From Flavobacterium sp. 102 (GTDB lineage Bacteria; Bacteroidota; Bacteroidia; Flavobacteriales; Flavobacteriaceae): a stretch of DNA of 64,000 nt. The DNA is taken from positions 186,001 through 250,000 of the forward strand of contig NZ_RBKX01000001.1 of the NCBI RefSeq assembly GCF_003634615.1, read 5' to 3'. Of this stretch, positions 32,935 through 42,920 are shown one piece after another (positions within the stretch are counted from its first letter, which is position 1; every line of letters starts with the position of its first letter). The notes beneath the pieces were generated by a model that saw only the letters and a list, made by a program, of their open reading frames with translations, had not been told where the DNA came from and ran no database searches. Both the position numbers and the translations under genes were made by a program.

Positions 32935-33423
32935 ATGCCATTTAATTTTTACGCAGTTTTTGTCTCAGCACTAGTTACACTTGTAGTTGGATTTGTATGG
33001 TACAACCCGAAAGTATTCGGAACCATTTGGATGAATGAAACCGGAATGACCGAAGAAAAAGCCAAACAATCGAACATGTTAAAAGTTTTCGGCTTGACTA
33101 TTTTTTATTCCTTAATGTTGGCCTTTCTTATGCCGGCTTTGGTAGTTCATCAGCTTGGTGCACTAGGAATGATTGGCGGACCAGAATTTGTAACTACAGC
33201 AAAACCCTCTTACGCTGCTTTCTTAGCGGATTATGGTAATGAATTCAGAACTTTCAAACACGGTGCTTTACACGGCTTTATGTCGGGATTATTTTTAGCC
33301 TTGCCGATTACTGCCATAAACGGTTTATTCGAACAAAAATCATGGAAATACATTCTGGTAAATGCCGGTTATTGGATTGTATCGATGACGATTATGGGCG
33401 CTATCATCTGTGGCTGGAAATAG
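32935..33423 (+). CDS. DUF1761 membrane protein
   Basis: The 162-residue protein has four hydrophobic segments and matches DUF1761 at its start (FVSALVTLVVGFVWYNPKVF, then FGTIWMNETGMTEEKAK) and at KHGALHGFMSGLFLALP. Function is unknown. It is monocistronic, followed by a strong terminator at 33445-33476. Confidence 0.88.
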   Translation: MPFNFYAVFVSALVTLVVGFVWYNPKVFGTIWMNETGMTEEKAKQSNMLKVFGLTIFYSLMLAFLMPALVVHQLGALGMIGGPEFVTTAKPSYAAFLADYGNEFRTFKHGALHGFMSGLFLALPITAINGLFEQKSWKYILVNAGYWIVSMTIMGAIICGWK

Positions 33424-33444
33424 TTTAACATTTTATTATAAACC

Positions 33445-33476
33445 AATCGCTCTACATTTGTGGAGCGATTTTTTTT
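33445..33476 (+). terminator. Terminator whose loop holds a -7 promoter box
   Basis: Arms AATCGCTC (33445-33452) and GAGCGATT (33463-33470) with a T tract end the DUF1761 transcript. The loop contains TACATTTG (33453-33460), a consensus -7 box placed to start the next transcript about 15 bp before its TTG start codon. Confidence 0.7.
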
Positions 33477-33479
33477 ACT

Positions 33480-34625
33480 TTGGACACACATTCATTTAAG
33501 ATTTACTCTTCTGCAACTCAACTCCCAGATTCCTGGGACAAGGTTGCTCACGAGAATATTTTTTTGCAAACCCATTATTTAAAAGTGCTTGAAGATTCTG
33601 CACCTACAAACATGCAGTGTTTTTACATTGGTATTTATGAAAAGTCAGTACTTATTGGCGTGGCGCTGGCACAATATCTCAATTTGAACCAACTGGAATC
33701 GTTTGGCGAAAGAGATCAGTGTTTCAAAACTTATGCTCGGAATTTTGTCTTTAAAAATTTTGCTTCTCACGTTTTATTCTTAGGTAACAACATGATTACC
33801 GGGCAAAACGGTTATGAGTTCACTAAAGAAATCGATTTTAAAGATATTGGCGATTTACTATTAGAATGTGCCAATGCCATCACGAAATACTTTAAAGAGC
33901 AAAAAATCAAAATACACATTGTTTCCTTTAAAGACTTCTACCAACATTGTGCAGACGAATTAAAAAAACACCAGTTTTCAAATATATACGAGTTCAACAC
34001 GCAACCTAATATGATTTTTGAGCTGAAGAATAATTGGCAAACCAATGAAGATTATATTGCCGCCTTTTCCAAAAAATACCGAGATCAATACAAACGCTCC
34101 CATAAAAAAGCGGAAGGAATTACGATTAAAGAATTGTCATTGGAAGAAATAATTCAGAGCGAAAAACGCATCTACGAATTGTATCATCATGTTGCCAAAA
34201 ATGCGCCCTTTAATACTTTTTTCTTGTCCAAAAATCATTTCTCCTCTTTTAAGAAACAATGTGGTGACCGATTTAAATTGGTAGGTTATTTTTTAAACGA
34301 AGAATTAATTGGATTTCACACACTGCTTTTGAATGGCAATGTGTTAGAAACTTATTTCTTAGGTTATGACAACCAAGTCCAAAAGGAAAAAATGCTGTAT
34401 TTGAATATGCTGTACAACATGACCAAATTTGGTATTGAAAACCGATTTGAAAAAATTATCTTTGGAAGAACCGCATTAGAAATCAAGAGTTCTATTGGCG
34501 CCGAGCCTATTTTGATGTCGGGTTTTATTTATCACACTAATAAATGGGTGAATAAATTAATGCCTAAAATATTCCCACAATTAGAGCCTACTTTGGCTTG
34601 GCAACAGCGTCATCCTTTTAAATAA
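33480..34625 (+). CDS. GNAT-fold acyltransferase (BioF2-like)
   Basis: The 381-residue protein has a C-terminal GNAT-like domain (about 170-340) with KYRDQYKRSHKKAEG, FKLVGYFLNEELIGFHTLLL and a YLGY-like core, as in BioF2/FemAB-type acyltransferases. These transfer acyl or aminoacyl groups to small molecules or peptidoglycan precursors; the substrate is not evident. The start is TTG 33480, since no ATG is available before the conserved N-terminus; the mRNA leader would be very short. It converges on the lipid kinase gene. Confidence 0.75.
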   Translation: MDTHSFKIYSSATQLPDSWDKVAHENIFLQTHYLKVLEDSAPTNMQCFYIGIYEKSVLIGVALAQYLNLNQLESFGERDQCFKTYARNFVFKNFASHVLFLGNNMITGQNGYEFTKEIDFKDIGDLLLECANAITKYFKEQKIKIHIVSFKDFYQHCADELKKHQFSNIYEFNTQPNMIFELKNNWQTNEDYIAAFSKKYRDQYKRSHKKAEGITIKELSLEEIIQSEKRIYELYHHVAKNAPFNTFFLSKNHFSSFKKQCGDRFKLVGYFLNEELIGFHTLLLNGNVLETYFLGYDNQVQKEKMLYLNMLYNMTKFGIENRFEKIIFGRTALEIKSSIGAEPILMSGFIYHTNKWVNKLMPKIFPQLEPTLAWQQRHPFK

Positions 34626-34630
34626 AGATT

Positions 34631-35500
34631 TTAAGGAATAGCCACTTTCATTTGAGAAGGTAAAATTCTAATGTCCAAATGGGTTTCTTCGCCTATATAT
34701 TCGCCATCAATTTGAAAACTAACCGGAGAAGTTGTAGTAATAGTGGCTTTATCAGTAGAAATAATTTCAACATCTTCTAAATCAACGGGCATATTCCCCG
34801 TAATTATTTTTCCGAAAACCATTAAATCGAGATTTTTTAAAATGACAATCTCAAATTTCCCATCATTCATTATACCGTTTGGATTTATGGTAACTCCGGT
34901 TCCATATTTTTGAGAATTGGCTATTACAATCATTCTTGCCGTACATTCTATTGTTTGATGATTGGCTGTAATTTTGGCCGTAAAAGGCTCTTCCAGTTCC
35001 GTTAAAGTCGTAATTATTTGTAAAGCGTAACCTAACTTTCCGCGTGTTGAACCGTTTTCATAGTTTCTCACCAATTCGGCATTCAAACCCAAATCGCTTA
35101 AATGAATACTTTTTCTTCCGTTTATAGAAATCATGTCCATTTCCATAAAATGATTGTGAAATGCCACCGCAAGATTTTCTTCCATAGTCGCAGGCAAATT
35201 CAAATCTACTGCCAATCCATTGGCTGAACCGGCCGGAAGAATTCCGAAAATTACATCTTGTTTTTCTAAAGCTTCGCCAACCATTTTGATAGTTCCATCG
35301 CCACCTGCAATTAAAATACGTTCCGGTTTGTGCAAATTATAAAGTGTTTTTATGACTTCGCCATCATTTTCACCAGACGTTTCATAAACTATAATCTCAA
35401 CCTGAAACTCTTCGGCGAAAGCCAAAGTTTTATTCAAAATCTCACTTTTATCTACATCTCCAGAAATTGGATTTATCACTAAAATATACTTCTTCTTCAT
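34631..35500 (-). CDS. Diacylglycerol/lipid kinase family protein (YegS-like)
   Basis: The 289-residue protein has the DAGK catalytic pattern: INPISG (9-14), GGDGT (66-70) and ILPAGSANGLAVDLNL. It would phosphorylate a lipid such as diacylglycerol using ATP at the inner membrane. It is divergent from the App1-like phosphatase gene 65 bp away, and TACATTTG on the minus strand (35557-35550) is its likely -7 box. The two neighbours may act on related lipid substrates. Confidence 0.9.
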   Translation of the reverse strand: MKKKYILVINPISGDVDKSEILNKTLAFAEEFQVEIIVYETSGENDGEVIKTLYNLHKPERILIAGGDGTIKMVGEALEKQDVIFGILPAGSANGLAVDLNLPATMEENLAVAFHNHFMEMDMISINGRKSIHLSDLGLNAELVRNYENGSTRGKLGYALQIITTLTELEEPFTAKITANHQTIECTARMIVIANSQKYGTGVTINPNGIMNDGKFEIVILKNLDLMVFGKIITGNMPVDLEDVEIISTDKATITTTSPVSFQIDGEYIGEETHLDIRILPSQMKVAIP

Positions 35501-35565
35501 GGCCCTAAAGGGTATTCTCTAAATAATTTGTAATTTGTCAATCGAAACTCAAATGTAGACAATTA

Positions 35566-36534
35566 ATGAAGCCCATCCTGAAATTATATCGCGGATATGC
35601 CAATGACCAAGAATTAATTGTCATGGGTCATGTTTTTAAACCTACTTCTAAAGAAGATTACGATTTTCAAAAGAAGAATTTTAAAAATGCCACTTCAGTA
35701 ATCAAAATGTTTCGGATTAAAACACAAGCCAATGCAGATGTTTATCTCGAGCATAACGGAGAAAAAATCCATACCAAAACATTGGACGATGGTTATTTTA
35801 AATTTTGCATTCCGCTTACCGAAAAATCAGATTTTGGTTGGATAAATTATAGTGTAAGTATTTTTTATAATAACGAAGAAATCCAAGAAACCGCCAGTTT
35901 TATAAAACCTCATAAAGGAGATTACGGATTTATATCAGACATTGACGATACTTTTTTGGTGTCGCATACCAGAAATCCGTTAAAAAAATTATACATTTTG
36001 TTGTTTAAAAATGTTTATGACCGAAAAGTTTTTGAAGATGTCGCTGAACATTATCATGCCTTAAGTAATGCAGGAAAAAAAGACAAGACCGAAAAAAATG
36101 CCTTTTTTTATGTCTCGAGTAGTGAATGGAATTTGTATCGATTTATTACCCAATTTGCCGAAATCAATCAATTACCCAAAGCGGTATTGTTACTAAAAGA
36201 CATTAAAACCAGTTTAACTGATTTATTCATAACCGGACGCGGCGATCACAACCATAAGTTTGATAAAATCAAACACATTTTAGAATTTTATCCCAATTTG
36301 CAATACACGCTTTTGGGTGATGACTCGCAACACGACCCCTATTTATATGAAAATATCTGCAAAATTTTCCCGGTAAATGTCAAAGCGGTTTACATCAGAC
36401 AAACCGGTAATTCTAAAAAAGAAAAAGCAGTATTGGCTTTAAAAAATTTAGAAAGCCTAAACGTAAAAGTGTGTTACTTCAAGAAAAGTTCAGAGGCCAT
36501 TGCGCATTCTAAAAGCATAGGCTTGATTTCGTAG
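35566..36534 (+). CDS. App1-family (DUF2183) phosphatase
   Basis: The 322-residue protein has an N-terminal beta domain (1-115) and the DUF2183 catalytic domain with DIDDT (125-129), the DxDxT of the HAD-like phosphatidate phosphatase App1, plus YVSSSEWNLY, TGRGDHNHKF and LLGDDSQHDP. It probably dephosphorylates phosphatidate or a related lipid. The divergent neighbour is a lipid kinase, giving an opposed pair. Confidence 0.88.
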   Translation: MKPILKLYRGYANDQELIVMGHVFKPTSKEDYDFQKKNFKNATSVIKMFRIKTQANADVYLEHNGEKIHTKTLDDGYFKFCIPLTEKSDFGWINYSVSIFYNNEEIQETASFIKPHKGDYGFISDIDDTFLVSHTRNPLKKLYILLFKNVYDRKVFEDVAEHYHALSNAGKKDKTEKNAFFYVSSSEWNLYRFITQFAEINQLPKAVLLLKDIKTSLTDLFITGRGDHNHKFDKIKHILEFYPNLQYTLLGDDSQHDPYLYENICKIFPVNVKAVYIRQTGNSKKEKAVLALKNLESLNVKVCYFKKSSEAIAHSKSIGLIS

Positions 36535-36550
36535 AAAAACTAAAATTTTT

Positions 36551-36686
36551 TGTCATTTCGACGAAGGAGAAATCACATAATGTTATTCACAACATCATTT
36601 CGTAATCTCTAACAACGACCTATTTATAACTTAAAATCATGGAGTAGCCTTGGTTTATGTGATTTCTCCCTTTGGTCGAAATGACA
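36551..36686. repeat. Long inverted repeat (REP/MITE-like)
   Basis: The left arm starts TGTCATTTCGACGAAGGAG (36551) and the right arm ends CTTTGGTCGAAATGACA (36686). The arms are about 29-30 bp and include GAGAAATCACAT/ATGTGATTTCTC, separated by some 75 bp. Elements of this form are common between flavobacterial genes. Confidence 0.8.
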
Positions 36687-36734
36687 AAGCAGAACGTCAA
36701 GCCTGAAACCGCTACCAAATTCGCAATTCGTAAT

Positions 36735-38645
36735 TTACAACGAATCAATTTCGCCTTGCACAATTTCCCAATCTTCGAGTAGCTTGTCTAATTCTGCTTT
36801 CTTTTTGTTGTAAGCCGTGAAGAAATTTGCGTTTTCGATGTGTTTGTCATAATTGGAAGCCAATTCTTTGTCATCATTTTGAATGTCGATTTCGAGTTGT
36901 TTGATTTGACTTTCTATTTTGCTTAGACGATTTTGCAACGATTTGCTTTTCTTTTGGTCATCATAAGACAAGCTTTTGTTTTCTTTATTCGAATTGTTAT
37001 TCACCACTACGTCTTTTTTCTCAATTTCACGCATGTTGGCTGCGTTACGCTGTTCTAAGAAATAGTTGATATCACCTAAATATTCTTTGATTTTTTGGTC
37101 TTTGAATTCGTAAACCAAATTCGACATGCCTTGAAGAAAATCCCTGTCGTGCGAAACTAACAGCAATGTGCCCTCATATTTCTGCAATGCGGCTTTCAAA
37201 ACATTCTTCGATTTGATGTCTAAGTGGTTCGTTGGCTCATCCATCAGCAACACGTTGATGGGTTGCAATAATAGTTTACACAACGCCAAACGGTTTCTTT
37301 CGCCTCCGGAAAGCACTTTAACTTTCTTTTCAACATCATCTCCACGGAATAAAAATGAACCCAACATATCACGCACTTTCGAACGATTGGTATCCGTTGC
37401 GGCATTGGTCATGGTTTCTAACAACGTAATTTCTCCGTCTAAATATTCGGCTTGATTTTGGGCAAAATAACCAACTTGCACATTATGTCCCATTTTTATC
37501 GAACCTTGGTACTTGAATTCGTTTACAATGGCTTTGATGAAAGTCGATTTTCCTTGACCATTTTGTCCAACGAAAGCAATTTTACTACCTCTTTCCACCA
37601 AAAGCGAAATGTCTTTTAAAATCACTTTATCGCCATAGGCTTTGGTTACATGTTCGGCTTCAATCACAACTCTTCCCGGTGTCATGGAAACCGGAAACGA
37701 AATATTCATTACTGAATTGTCATCTTCATCGACTTCAATACGTTCTACTTTATCTAATTTTTTAATCAACGATTGCGCCATCGAAGCTTTAGAAGCTTTG
37801 GCACGGAATTTTTCGATTAGTTTTTCGGTTTCTTCAATTTTCTTGGCTTGATTTTTTTGGGTAGCCAATTGCTTTTCCCTAATTTCTTCACGCAATACTA
37901 AATATTGAGAATACGGTTTGTTGAAATCGTAAGCTTTCCCAAGGGAAATCTCGATGGTTCTGTTAGTTACATTATCTAAAAACATTTTATCGTGCGAAAC
38001 GATTACGACTACGCCCGGAAAATTTCTTAAAAAACCTTCTAACCAAATGATACTTTCGATATCCAAGTGATTCGTCGGCTCATCTAGTAGAAGAATGTCG
38101 TTAGATTGCAATAACAATTTGGCCAATTCGATACGCATGCGCCATCCGCCCGAAAAAGTATCAGTTTGATTTTCGAAATCTTCTCTTTTAAAACCTAAGC
38201 CTAAAAGGATTTTTTCGGTATCGCCTACATAATTGTAACCGCCAAGCAATTCAAAACGATGCGTGTAATCGGATAAATCTTCAATGATTTGGGCGTATTC
38301 CTCACTTTCATAATCGGTTCTGGTGACCAAAAGATGGTTGATTTTTTCCAACTTTTTCTCCACCACTTTTATGTCCACAAACGCTTCATAAGCTTCTTCT
38401 AATACAGTTCTTCCTTGTTCAAAATCGATATCCTGACGAAGAAAACCCATCTTTACTTCTTTCTCGGTAGCAATTTGGCCGCTATCAGGTTTGAAATCAC
38501 CGGCTAAAATTTTGAGCATGGTCGATTTTCCGGCACCGTTTTTTCCCACTAATCCTACTCTATCACCTGAACCTAATCGAAAAGTTACCTCTTCAAAAAG
38601 ATATGTACCACCAAACGAAACCGATAAATTGTGTATGTTTAACAT
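36735..38645 (-). CDS. ABC-F family ATP-binding protein
   Basis: The 636-residue protein has two ABC domains: Walker A GKNGAGKST, signature FSGGWRMRIELA and LLLDEPTNHLD in the first; GQNGQGKST, LSGGERNRLA and LLMDEPTNHLD in the second. A charged linker joins them and a coiled-coil C-terminal domain (about 560-636) follows. There are no membrane segments. ABC-F proteins act on the ribosome or in DNA/translation stress rather than in transport; this layout is nearest to the Uup/YheS group. Confidence 0.93.
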   Translation of the reverse strand: MLNIHNLSVSFGGTYLFEEVTFRLGSGDRVGLVGKNGAGKSTMLKILAGDFKPDSGQIATEKEVKMGFLRQDIDFEQGRTVLEEAYEAFVDIKVVEKKLEKINHLLVTRTDYESEEYAQIIEDLSDYTHRFELLGGYNYVGDTEKILLGLGFKREDFENQTDTFSGGWRMRIELAKLLLQSNDILLLDEPTNHLDIESIIWLEGFLRNFPGVVVIVSHDKMFLDNVTNRTIEISLGKAYDFNKPYSQYLVLREEIREKQLATQKNQAKKIEETEKLIEKFRAKASKASMAQSLIKKLDKVERIEVDEDDNSVMNISFPVSMTPGRVVIEAEHVTKAYGDKVILKDISLLVERGSKIAFVGQNGQGKSTFIKAIVNEFKYQGSIKMGHNVQVGYFAQNQAEYLDGEITLLETMTNAATDTNRSKVRDMLGSFLFRGDDVEKKVKVLSGGERNRLALCKLLLQPINVLLMDEPTNHLDIKSKNVLKAALQKYEGTLLLVSHDRDFLQGMSNLVYEFKDQKIKEYLGDINYFLEQRNAANMREIEKKDVVVNNNSNKENKSLSYDDQKKSKSLQNRLSKIESQIKQLEIDIQNDDKELASNYDKHIENANFFTAYNKKKAELDKLLEDWEIVQGEIDSL

Positions 38646-38746
38646 AATGAATTGTTACAAAAGTTACAGGTTAAAAGATTTCTAAAAAGTACCTTTGTAA
38701 ACCCGAAGCTAGAGTGTTTATACTAATAAAAATAAAATTTTTGCAA

Positions 38747-39130
38747 ATGTTAAAAAAAGGATCCAAATTAAATAGCATTTTAACAGGAAGTTGTCCGAAA
38801 TGTCAAGAAGAAAGCATGTATGTTGACCCAAATCCGTACAATCTGAAAAATATTTACAATATGCATGAGAATTGCAGCCATTGCGGATTGCATTATCAAA
38901 TTGAACCTTCCTTTTTTTATGGTGCGATGTATGTAAGTTATGCGCTAACGGTTGCCATCGGCGTTGCCGCTTTTATCATTGCAAAAGTATTTATTGGTTT
39001 AGATTTAATTGCTTCATTTATTGCTATTATAGTAGCTTTAATTGCGTTGATGCCTATAACAGCAAGGCTGGCTCGAAATATTTACATCAATATTTTTGTG
39101 CATTTTGATAAGAATGCGGTTAAGAAGTAG
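38747..39130 (+). CDS. DUF983 membrane protein
   Basis: The 127-residue protein starts at ATG 38747 (MLKKGSKLNSILTGSCPKC). It has two CxxC motifs (CPKC and CSHC), which could bind zinc, and two membrane segments in the C-terminal half, the DUF983 pattern. A -7 box TACCTTTG is at 38690-38697. The open frame to 38714 is longer but unlike the family start. Function is unknown. Confidence 0.88.
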   Translation: MLKKGSKLNSILTGSCPKCQEESMYVDPNPYNLKNIYNMHENCSHCGLHYQIEPSFFYGAMYVSYALTVAIGVAAFIIAKVFIGLDLIASFIAIIVALIALMPITARLARNIYINIFVHFDKNAVKK

Positions 39131-39211
39131 GAGCGAATGGTTTGGGCATTTTTTGAGCAACCCTATTCCCGCTGTTCGTTATACTTCGTGCCACTGCCAT
39201 CGGGGCTAATT
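39130..39211 (-). repeat. Interspersed flavobacterial intergenic repeat, copy 1
   Basis: Read on the minus strand it contains TTAGCCCCGATGGCAGTGG, AGCGGGAATAGG and an end TTCGCTCC. The same ordered landmarks occur in the opposite orientation at 49139-49255. It is noncoding and lies after the DUF983 gene. Confidence 0.75.
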
Positions 39212-39247
39212 AGGTTTTGTCTTGTGTGAAATCAATCATTCAAAACA

Positions 39248-40294
39248 CTACTTTGCTAAACCATATCTTTTAATATCCGTAGTCTTATCCAAAGGCTTAC
39301 TGTTCTCTATATAATCGTACAAATCTAAAGCCATAGCCGGTGCGAGCATTACACCGCGTGTTCCGAGTCCGTTTAGAATATGGATATTTTGATGCAAATG
39401 ATGCGACCCTAAAAGCGGTCTTCTGTCTTTCACCGTTGGGCGAACTCCTGCAAAATGATCTATAATTTCGAAATCACAAGTCAGAATTTCTTTGATTCTG
39501 TCGATGAGTTCTTGTTTCCCTTCTGCTGTTGGCAAATCAGTTTTATCTTCCCAGTTGTAGGTTGCACCAACTTTAAAAAGATTATTATCCAAAGGCAAAA
39601 TAAAGACACTGGTATTGACAATGACATCCAAATCCAAATCGGGCGCTTTAATGATGAATAATTCACCTTTTGTTCCATCGAGTGGCAAATGTTTAAAAAA
39701 TGGGTTAGCATGCATTCCAAAGCCTTCAGCAAATACAATGTGTTTGGCTTTTAGATTTTGATACACTAAATAATCTTCAAAGAAATTCAAATCACTGTGA
39801 ACAAAAGCTTCTTCCACAAATGAAGCCAGACTTTTCAAATAAGTATGATAAAGATTTAACAATGCTTCTGTATCAACATAACCTGTATGCAAAACTTGAC
39901 CATAGCCAAAAGGAGAATCGATAGCAGTATACTTTTTGTGAACTATTTCAGTTGAGAGAAATGGCGCTAAATTGGGTTTATCCGAAGCGGCGAACCAATT
40001 ATTTTGCTCTTCAACTGAAAAAAACTTTCTGTAAATGGGTATTTTAAAATCGACTTGTGTATTTAGTTTAGTTTCTATTTTTTTATAAAACACTTCGGCT
40101 AAATTGAGTTGTTCATTAGCGTTCCAAACCTGACTGAATCTTTTAAGAATTACAGGATTGTATAAGCCGCCGGCTATTTTAGAAGAGTTTTGAGAATGGT
40201 TGTCAAAAACCACGAAAGATTTATTGTTTTGCAAAAGGGTTTCTGCAAAAGCAATTCCGGCCAAACCTGAACCAACTATTATATAATCAAGCAT
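39248..40294 (-). CDS. FAD-dependent oxidoreductase (DAO family)
   Basis: The 348-residue protein opens with the FAD-binding Rossmann motif VGSGLAGIAFAE and ends with a GLGTRGVMLAPAMAL segment, as in D-amino-acid-oxidase-like (DAO) enzymes such as ThiO, SoxA and MnmC. The substrate cannot be told from sequence. It lies after the gldN terminator, transcribed in the same direction, as is usual in related genomes in my recollection. Confidence 0.85.
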   Translation of the reverse strand: MLDYIIVGSGLAGIAFAETLLQNNKSFVVFDNHSQNSSKIAGGLYNPVILKRFSQVWNANEQLNLAEVFYKKIETKLNTQVDFKIPIYRKFFSVEEQNNWFAASDKPNLAPFLSTEIVHKKYTAIDSPFGYGQVLHTGYVDTEALLNLYHTYLKSLASFVEEAFVHSDLNFFEDYLVYQNLKAKHIVFAEGFGMHANPFFKHLPLDGTKGELFIIKAPDLDLDVIVNTSVFILPLDNNLFKVGATYNWEDKTDLPTAEGKQELIDRIKEILTCDFEIIDHFAGVRPTVKDRRPLLGSHHLHQNIHILNGLGTRGVMLAPAMALDLYDYIENSKPLDKTTDIKRYGLAK

Positions 40295-40305
40295 AATGTT
40301 AAACT

Positions 40306-40339
40306 AAAAAAAACTCTCACCGTAAAGATGAGAGTTTTT
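40306..40339 (-). terminator. Terminator of the gldKLMN operon
   Basis: Arms AAACTCTCA (40311-40319) and TGAGAGTTT (40329-40337) form a stem with an A-rich side, which is a T tract on the minus strand. It is 23 bp beyond the gldN stop. Confidence 0.85.
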
Positions 40340-40361
40340 ATATTGTAATTAGAAATTTTTC

Positions 40362-41276
40362 TTAGTAATTCCACATATCAGACTCGAAACTACGAATCTT
40401 TTCTTTGATACGTTCCGATTCAAGAAGTTGCATTTGAGAGTTCTCTTTCATGTATTGTTGAATTTCTCTGTCACCGTATACATTTTCTTCTTTATAAATC
40501 ACCCCATTAAATCTACGGGAATTCAATAAGTGGTCAAAGGTAATAGGCATGGCTGAATTCTTATCATTGAAAGCTTTAGCATCATGCAATATGTCTCTTA
40601 CAGCAGGGAAATAAACCCAGAATAAATCAATAACATCTGCATTGTCATTTCCGGCATCTCTTGCCTCCGGAGTTACCGGACAAAGTGCCAATAATCTGTA
40701 TTTCAATTCACCTTGACGTTTGTCAAAATACCAATATCCTTTTATCTTGTAGCCAGAAATATAACTGGCATCCAATTCTTTTTTATTGATAAACTGTGGA
40801 TCTAATACTTTAGCACCTGATTTGTATTCGTCATAATAATTATTAATCTCGTCTTTTCCAGCTTCAATCGTGTCAACATAAGTAAATGAAGACTCCATAT
40901 CTTTGAAAGTTTTCTTTGTATTGAAATAGTCATCTACATAAACTTCTGTTATTTTTCCGTTCTTGATATTTTTAACAAGTACATCAAATAAAGACCTTCT
41001 CTCTTTACCCACAAACGCAGTATCGATAGGATAATACAAAGGAAAATTAATTCTTTCATCCACATCCACAAACTCCCAAATGGTTTTACCCATCAATACG
41101 TCTCTGTCGTGAACATAACCATAAGGCAATGGTTTGTCATTGTCAGAAATTAACTGAGCAGGCGTTTTCTTTCCAATCTCATCCGGAGTTTTGGAATTCA
41201 ACAAGTTTGACTGAGCAAAAGTTGAAGCGCCAATTGCTACTGCAAAAACTACTGATAAAAGATTTTTAATTTTCAT
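40362..41276 (-). CDS. gldN: Gliding motility/T9SS protein GldN
   Basis: GldN is a periplasmic component of the type IX secretion trans-envelope complex that forms a ring with GldK under the outer membrane. The protein starts at ATG 41276 with a signal peptide (IKNLLSVVFAVAIGASTFAQ) and has family motifs PLPYGYVHDRDVLMGKTIWE and RINFPLYYPID. It is the fourth gene of gldKLMN, 48 bp after gldM. The open frame from 41315 has extra residues before the signal and is rejected. Confidence 0.96.
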   Translation of the reverse strand: MKIKNLLSVVFAVAIGASTFAQSNLLNSKTPDEIGKKTPAQLISDNDKPLPYGYVHDRDVLMGKTIWEFVDVDERINFPLYYPIDTAFVGKERRSLFDVLVKNIKNGKITEVYVDDYFNTKKTFKDMESSFTYVDTIEAGKDEINNYYDEYKSGAKVLDPQFINKKELDASYISGYKIKGYWYFDKRQGELKYRLLALCPVTPEARDAGNDNADVIDLFWVYFPAVRDILHDAKAFNDKNSAMPITFDHLLNSRRFNGVIYKEENVYGDREIQQYMKENSQMQLLESERIKEKIRSFESDMWNY

Positions 41277-41324
41277 AATATTATAATATAAGTTATTTAA
41301 GTAGGTTTCTATCAACTTAAATTA

Positions 41325-42869
41325 TTATTGAATTTCGTAAATAACTGGTGCAGCTGTTTTAATCTCTATTCTTGCGTCATTTCCAACAATTTTCGACTTG
41401 ATATCAAAAATAGAAATTTGATCACCTTTTGTTGCTCTCGCCAAAGCAGCTTTACATTGAGCATTAACTCTGTTTCCACTAACAATAACAGCAGCTTGAC
41501 CTGGCACTTTAAAACTGAAACGAGTAACTTCAAAATTCAAATCATACAAGAAATCTTGCAATACTGCGCTAATTTGAGAAACTTCTAAACGTGATTTGGC
41601 ACCTTTGATAATTCCAACCTGACCAGCAATTGCACCGGCAGGAGCAGGAATATTCTTGATTCTGAATACTTTTTTATCCGAAGCAGAAGAACCATCAGGC
41701 ATTTTTGCTGTTACAGAAACTGTTACTTCAGTACCAGAACCAGGGTTTAGATTATACTTCCCATTCCCACCTGCTTTTGTTAAACCGGCAGCAGAAGCAG
41801 AAACATTACTATCTGGTATACCTGCAAATGAAATTGTCATTGGATTTGGTAATCCTCTGTATACTACATTCATTTTATCAGCTGATATATTTGCAGTTTT
41901 TGGACGAGGCACTACCACATATTTTCCTTCGAATTTTAATGGCAAAGGTTTTCCGTCTTCCATAAATGAGAACGTACCGTTGATCGTCTTTTCTCCAACA
42001 CCACCTGCAGTCATCGAGATAACAGCTTGTCCGTTTTCGATTTTACCAGGACCATCGAAATCTGTTGGCACAGTATTAGCATCATATTTCCCTAAAACAA
42101 CTTTACCTTTTACCGTTTCTCCTTCAAAATAAACATTTTTTTCTAAAATCACCATTGCTTGGAAATTTTTTAACGAAGCTGCTTTTGTTACTGTATTACC
42201 AATTATCGCATTGTAAATATCAAGCTCAGTAGCTTTTACATCATTTTGCATACTTGTCAATTTAGCAATTGAAGCAATCGCTGGAAAACCTTCAAAGTGA
42301 TAAGACAGATATTTTTTCGAAACACCTTCTTTGTCTTTTACGTTATCTAAATTAAATTTCGTTTTGATGTTTTCAATTACCGGTTGATATTTAACATCTT
42401 TTCCTAAAGCGGCAATTACGTCTTTTTTGTATTTTTCAATTTTTGCAATGATTTCATCACCCTTTTTTGAATATCTATCTCCTTCAAACCAATTTTCGTC
42501 TATGTAAGAACCTTTATCCATTGCTTCGTAAGGTAATTTACCGTTTTCTTCTCTTTCGAAATCCTTAGAAACATCGGTTTTTATTGTACCTAAATAAGTG
42601 TACAATTCTTTAGAAATAGCCTCCACTTTTTTAGCGGCCTGAAAAGGCTCGCCATAACGTTTTGGCTCATCACTTGCTTTCAGTTCCAAAGATTCTAATA
42701 AACTGTTGTTATAATCTTCAGAAAATTTATTTACGCCTTCAAATTTTTCGTTCATCAATCCAAAAGCAGTCAATACTTCTTTGGACATGTTTAATGCCAA
42801 CATCGCGATGAAAACCAAATACATTAGGTTAATCATCTTCTGTCTAGGGGTTAGTTTTCCTCCTGCCAT
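41325..42869 (-). CDS. gldM: Gliding motility/T9SS motor protein GldM
   Basis: GldM is an inner-membrane protein with one N-terminal membrane helix (INLMYLVFIAMLALNMSKEV) and a long periplasmic domain. Together with GldL it is the proton-driven rotary motor that powers T9SS and gliding. Length 514 and the Ig-like periplasmic domains fit the family. It lies 51 bp downstream of gldL. The charged start MAGGKLTPRQKM is conserved. Confidence 0.97.
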   Translation of the reverse strand: MAGGKLTPRQKMINLMYLVFIAMLALNMSKEVLTAFGLMNEKFEGVNKFSEDYNNSLLESLELKASDEPKRYGEPFQAAKKVEAISKELYTYLGTIKTDVSKDFEREENGKLPYEAMDKGSYIDENWFEGDRYSKKGDEIIAKIEKYKKDVIAALGKDVKYQPVIENIKTKFNLDNVKDKEGVSKKYLSYHFEGFPAIASIAKLTSMQNDVKATELDIYNAIIGNTVTKAASLKNFQAMVILEKNVYFEGETVKGKVVLGKYDANTVPTDFDGPGKIENGQAVISMTAGGVGEKTINGTFSFMEDGKPLPLKFEGKYVVVPRPKTANISADKMNVVYRGLPNPMTISFAGIPDSNVSASAAGLTKAGGNGKYNLNPGSGTEVTVSVTAKMPDGSSASDKKVFRIKNIPAPAGAIAGQVGIIKGAKSRLEVSQISAVLQDFLYDLNFEVTRFSFKVPGQAAVIVSGNRVNAQCKAALARATKGDQISIFDIKSKIVGNDARIEIKTAAPVIYEIQ

Positions 42870-42920
42870 TTTTTCTAATTAGTTATTGTTTTGTTAATAA
42901 AAATATAGTTCAAAAACTAA

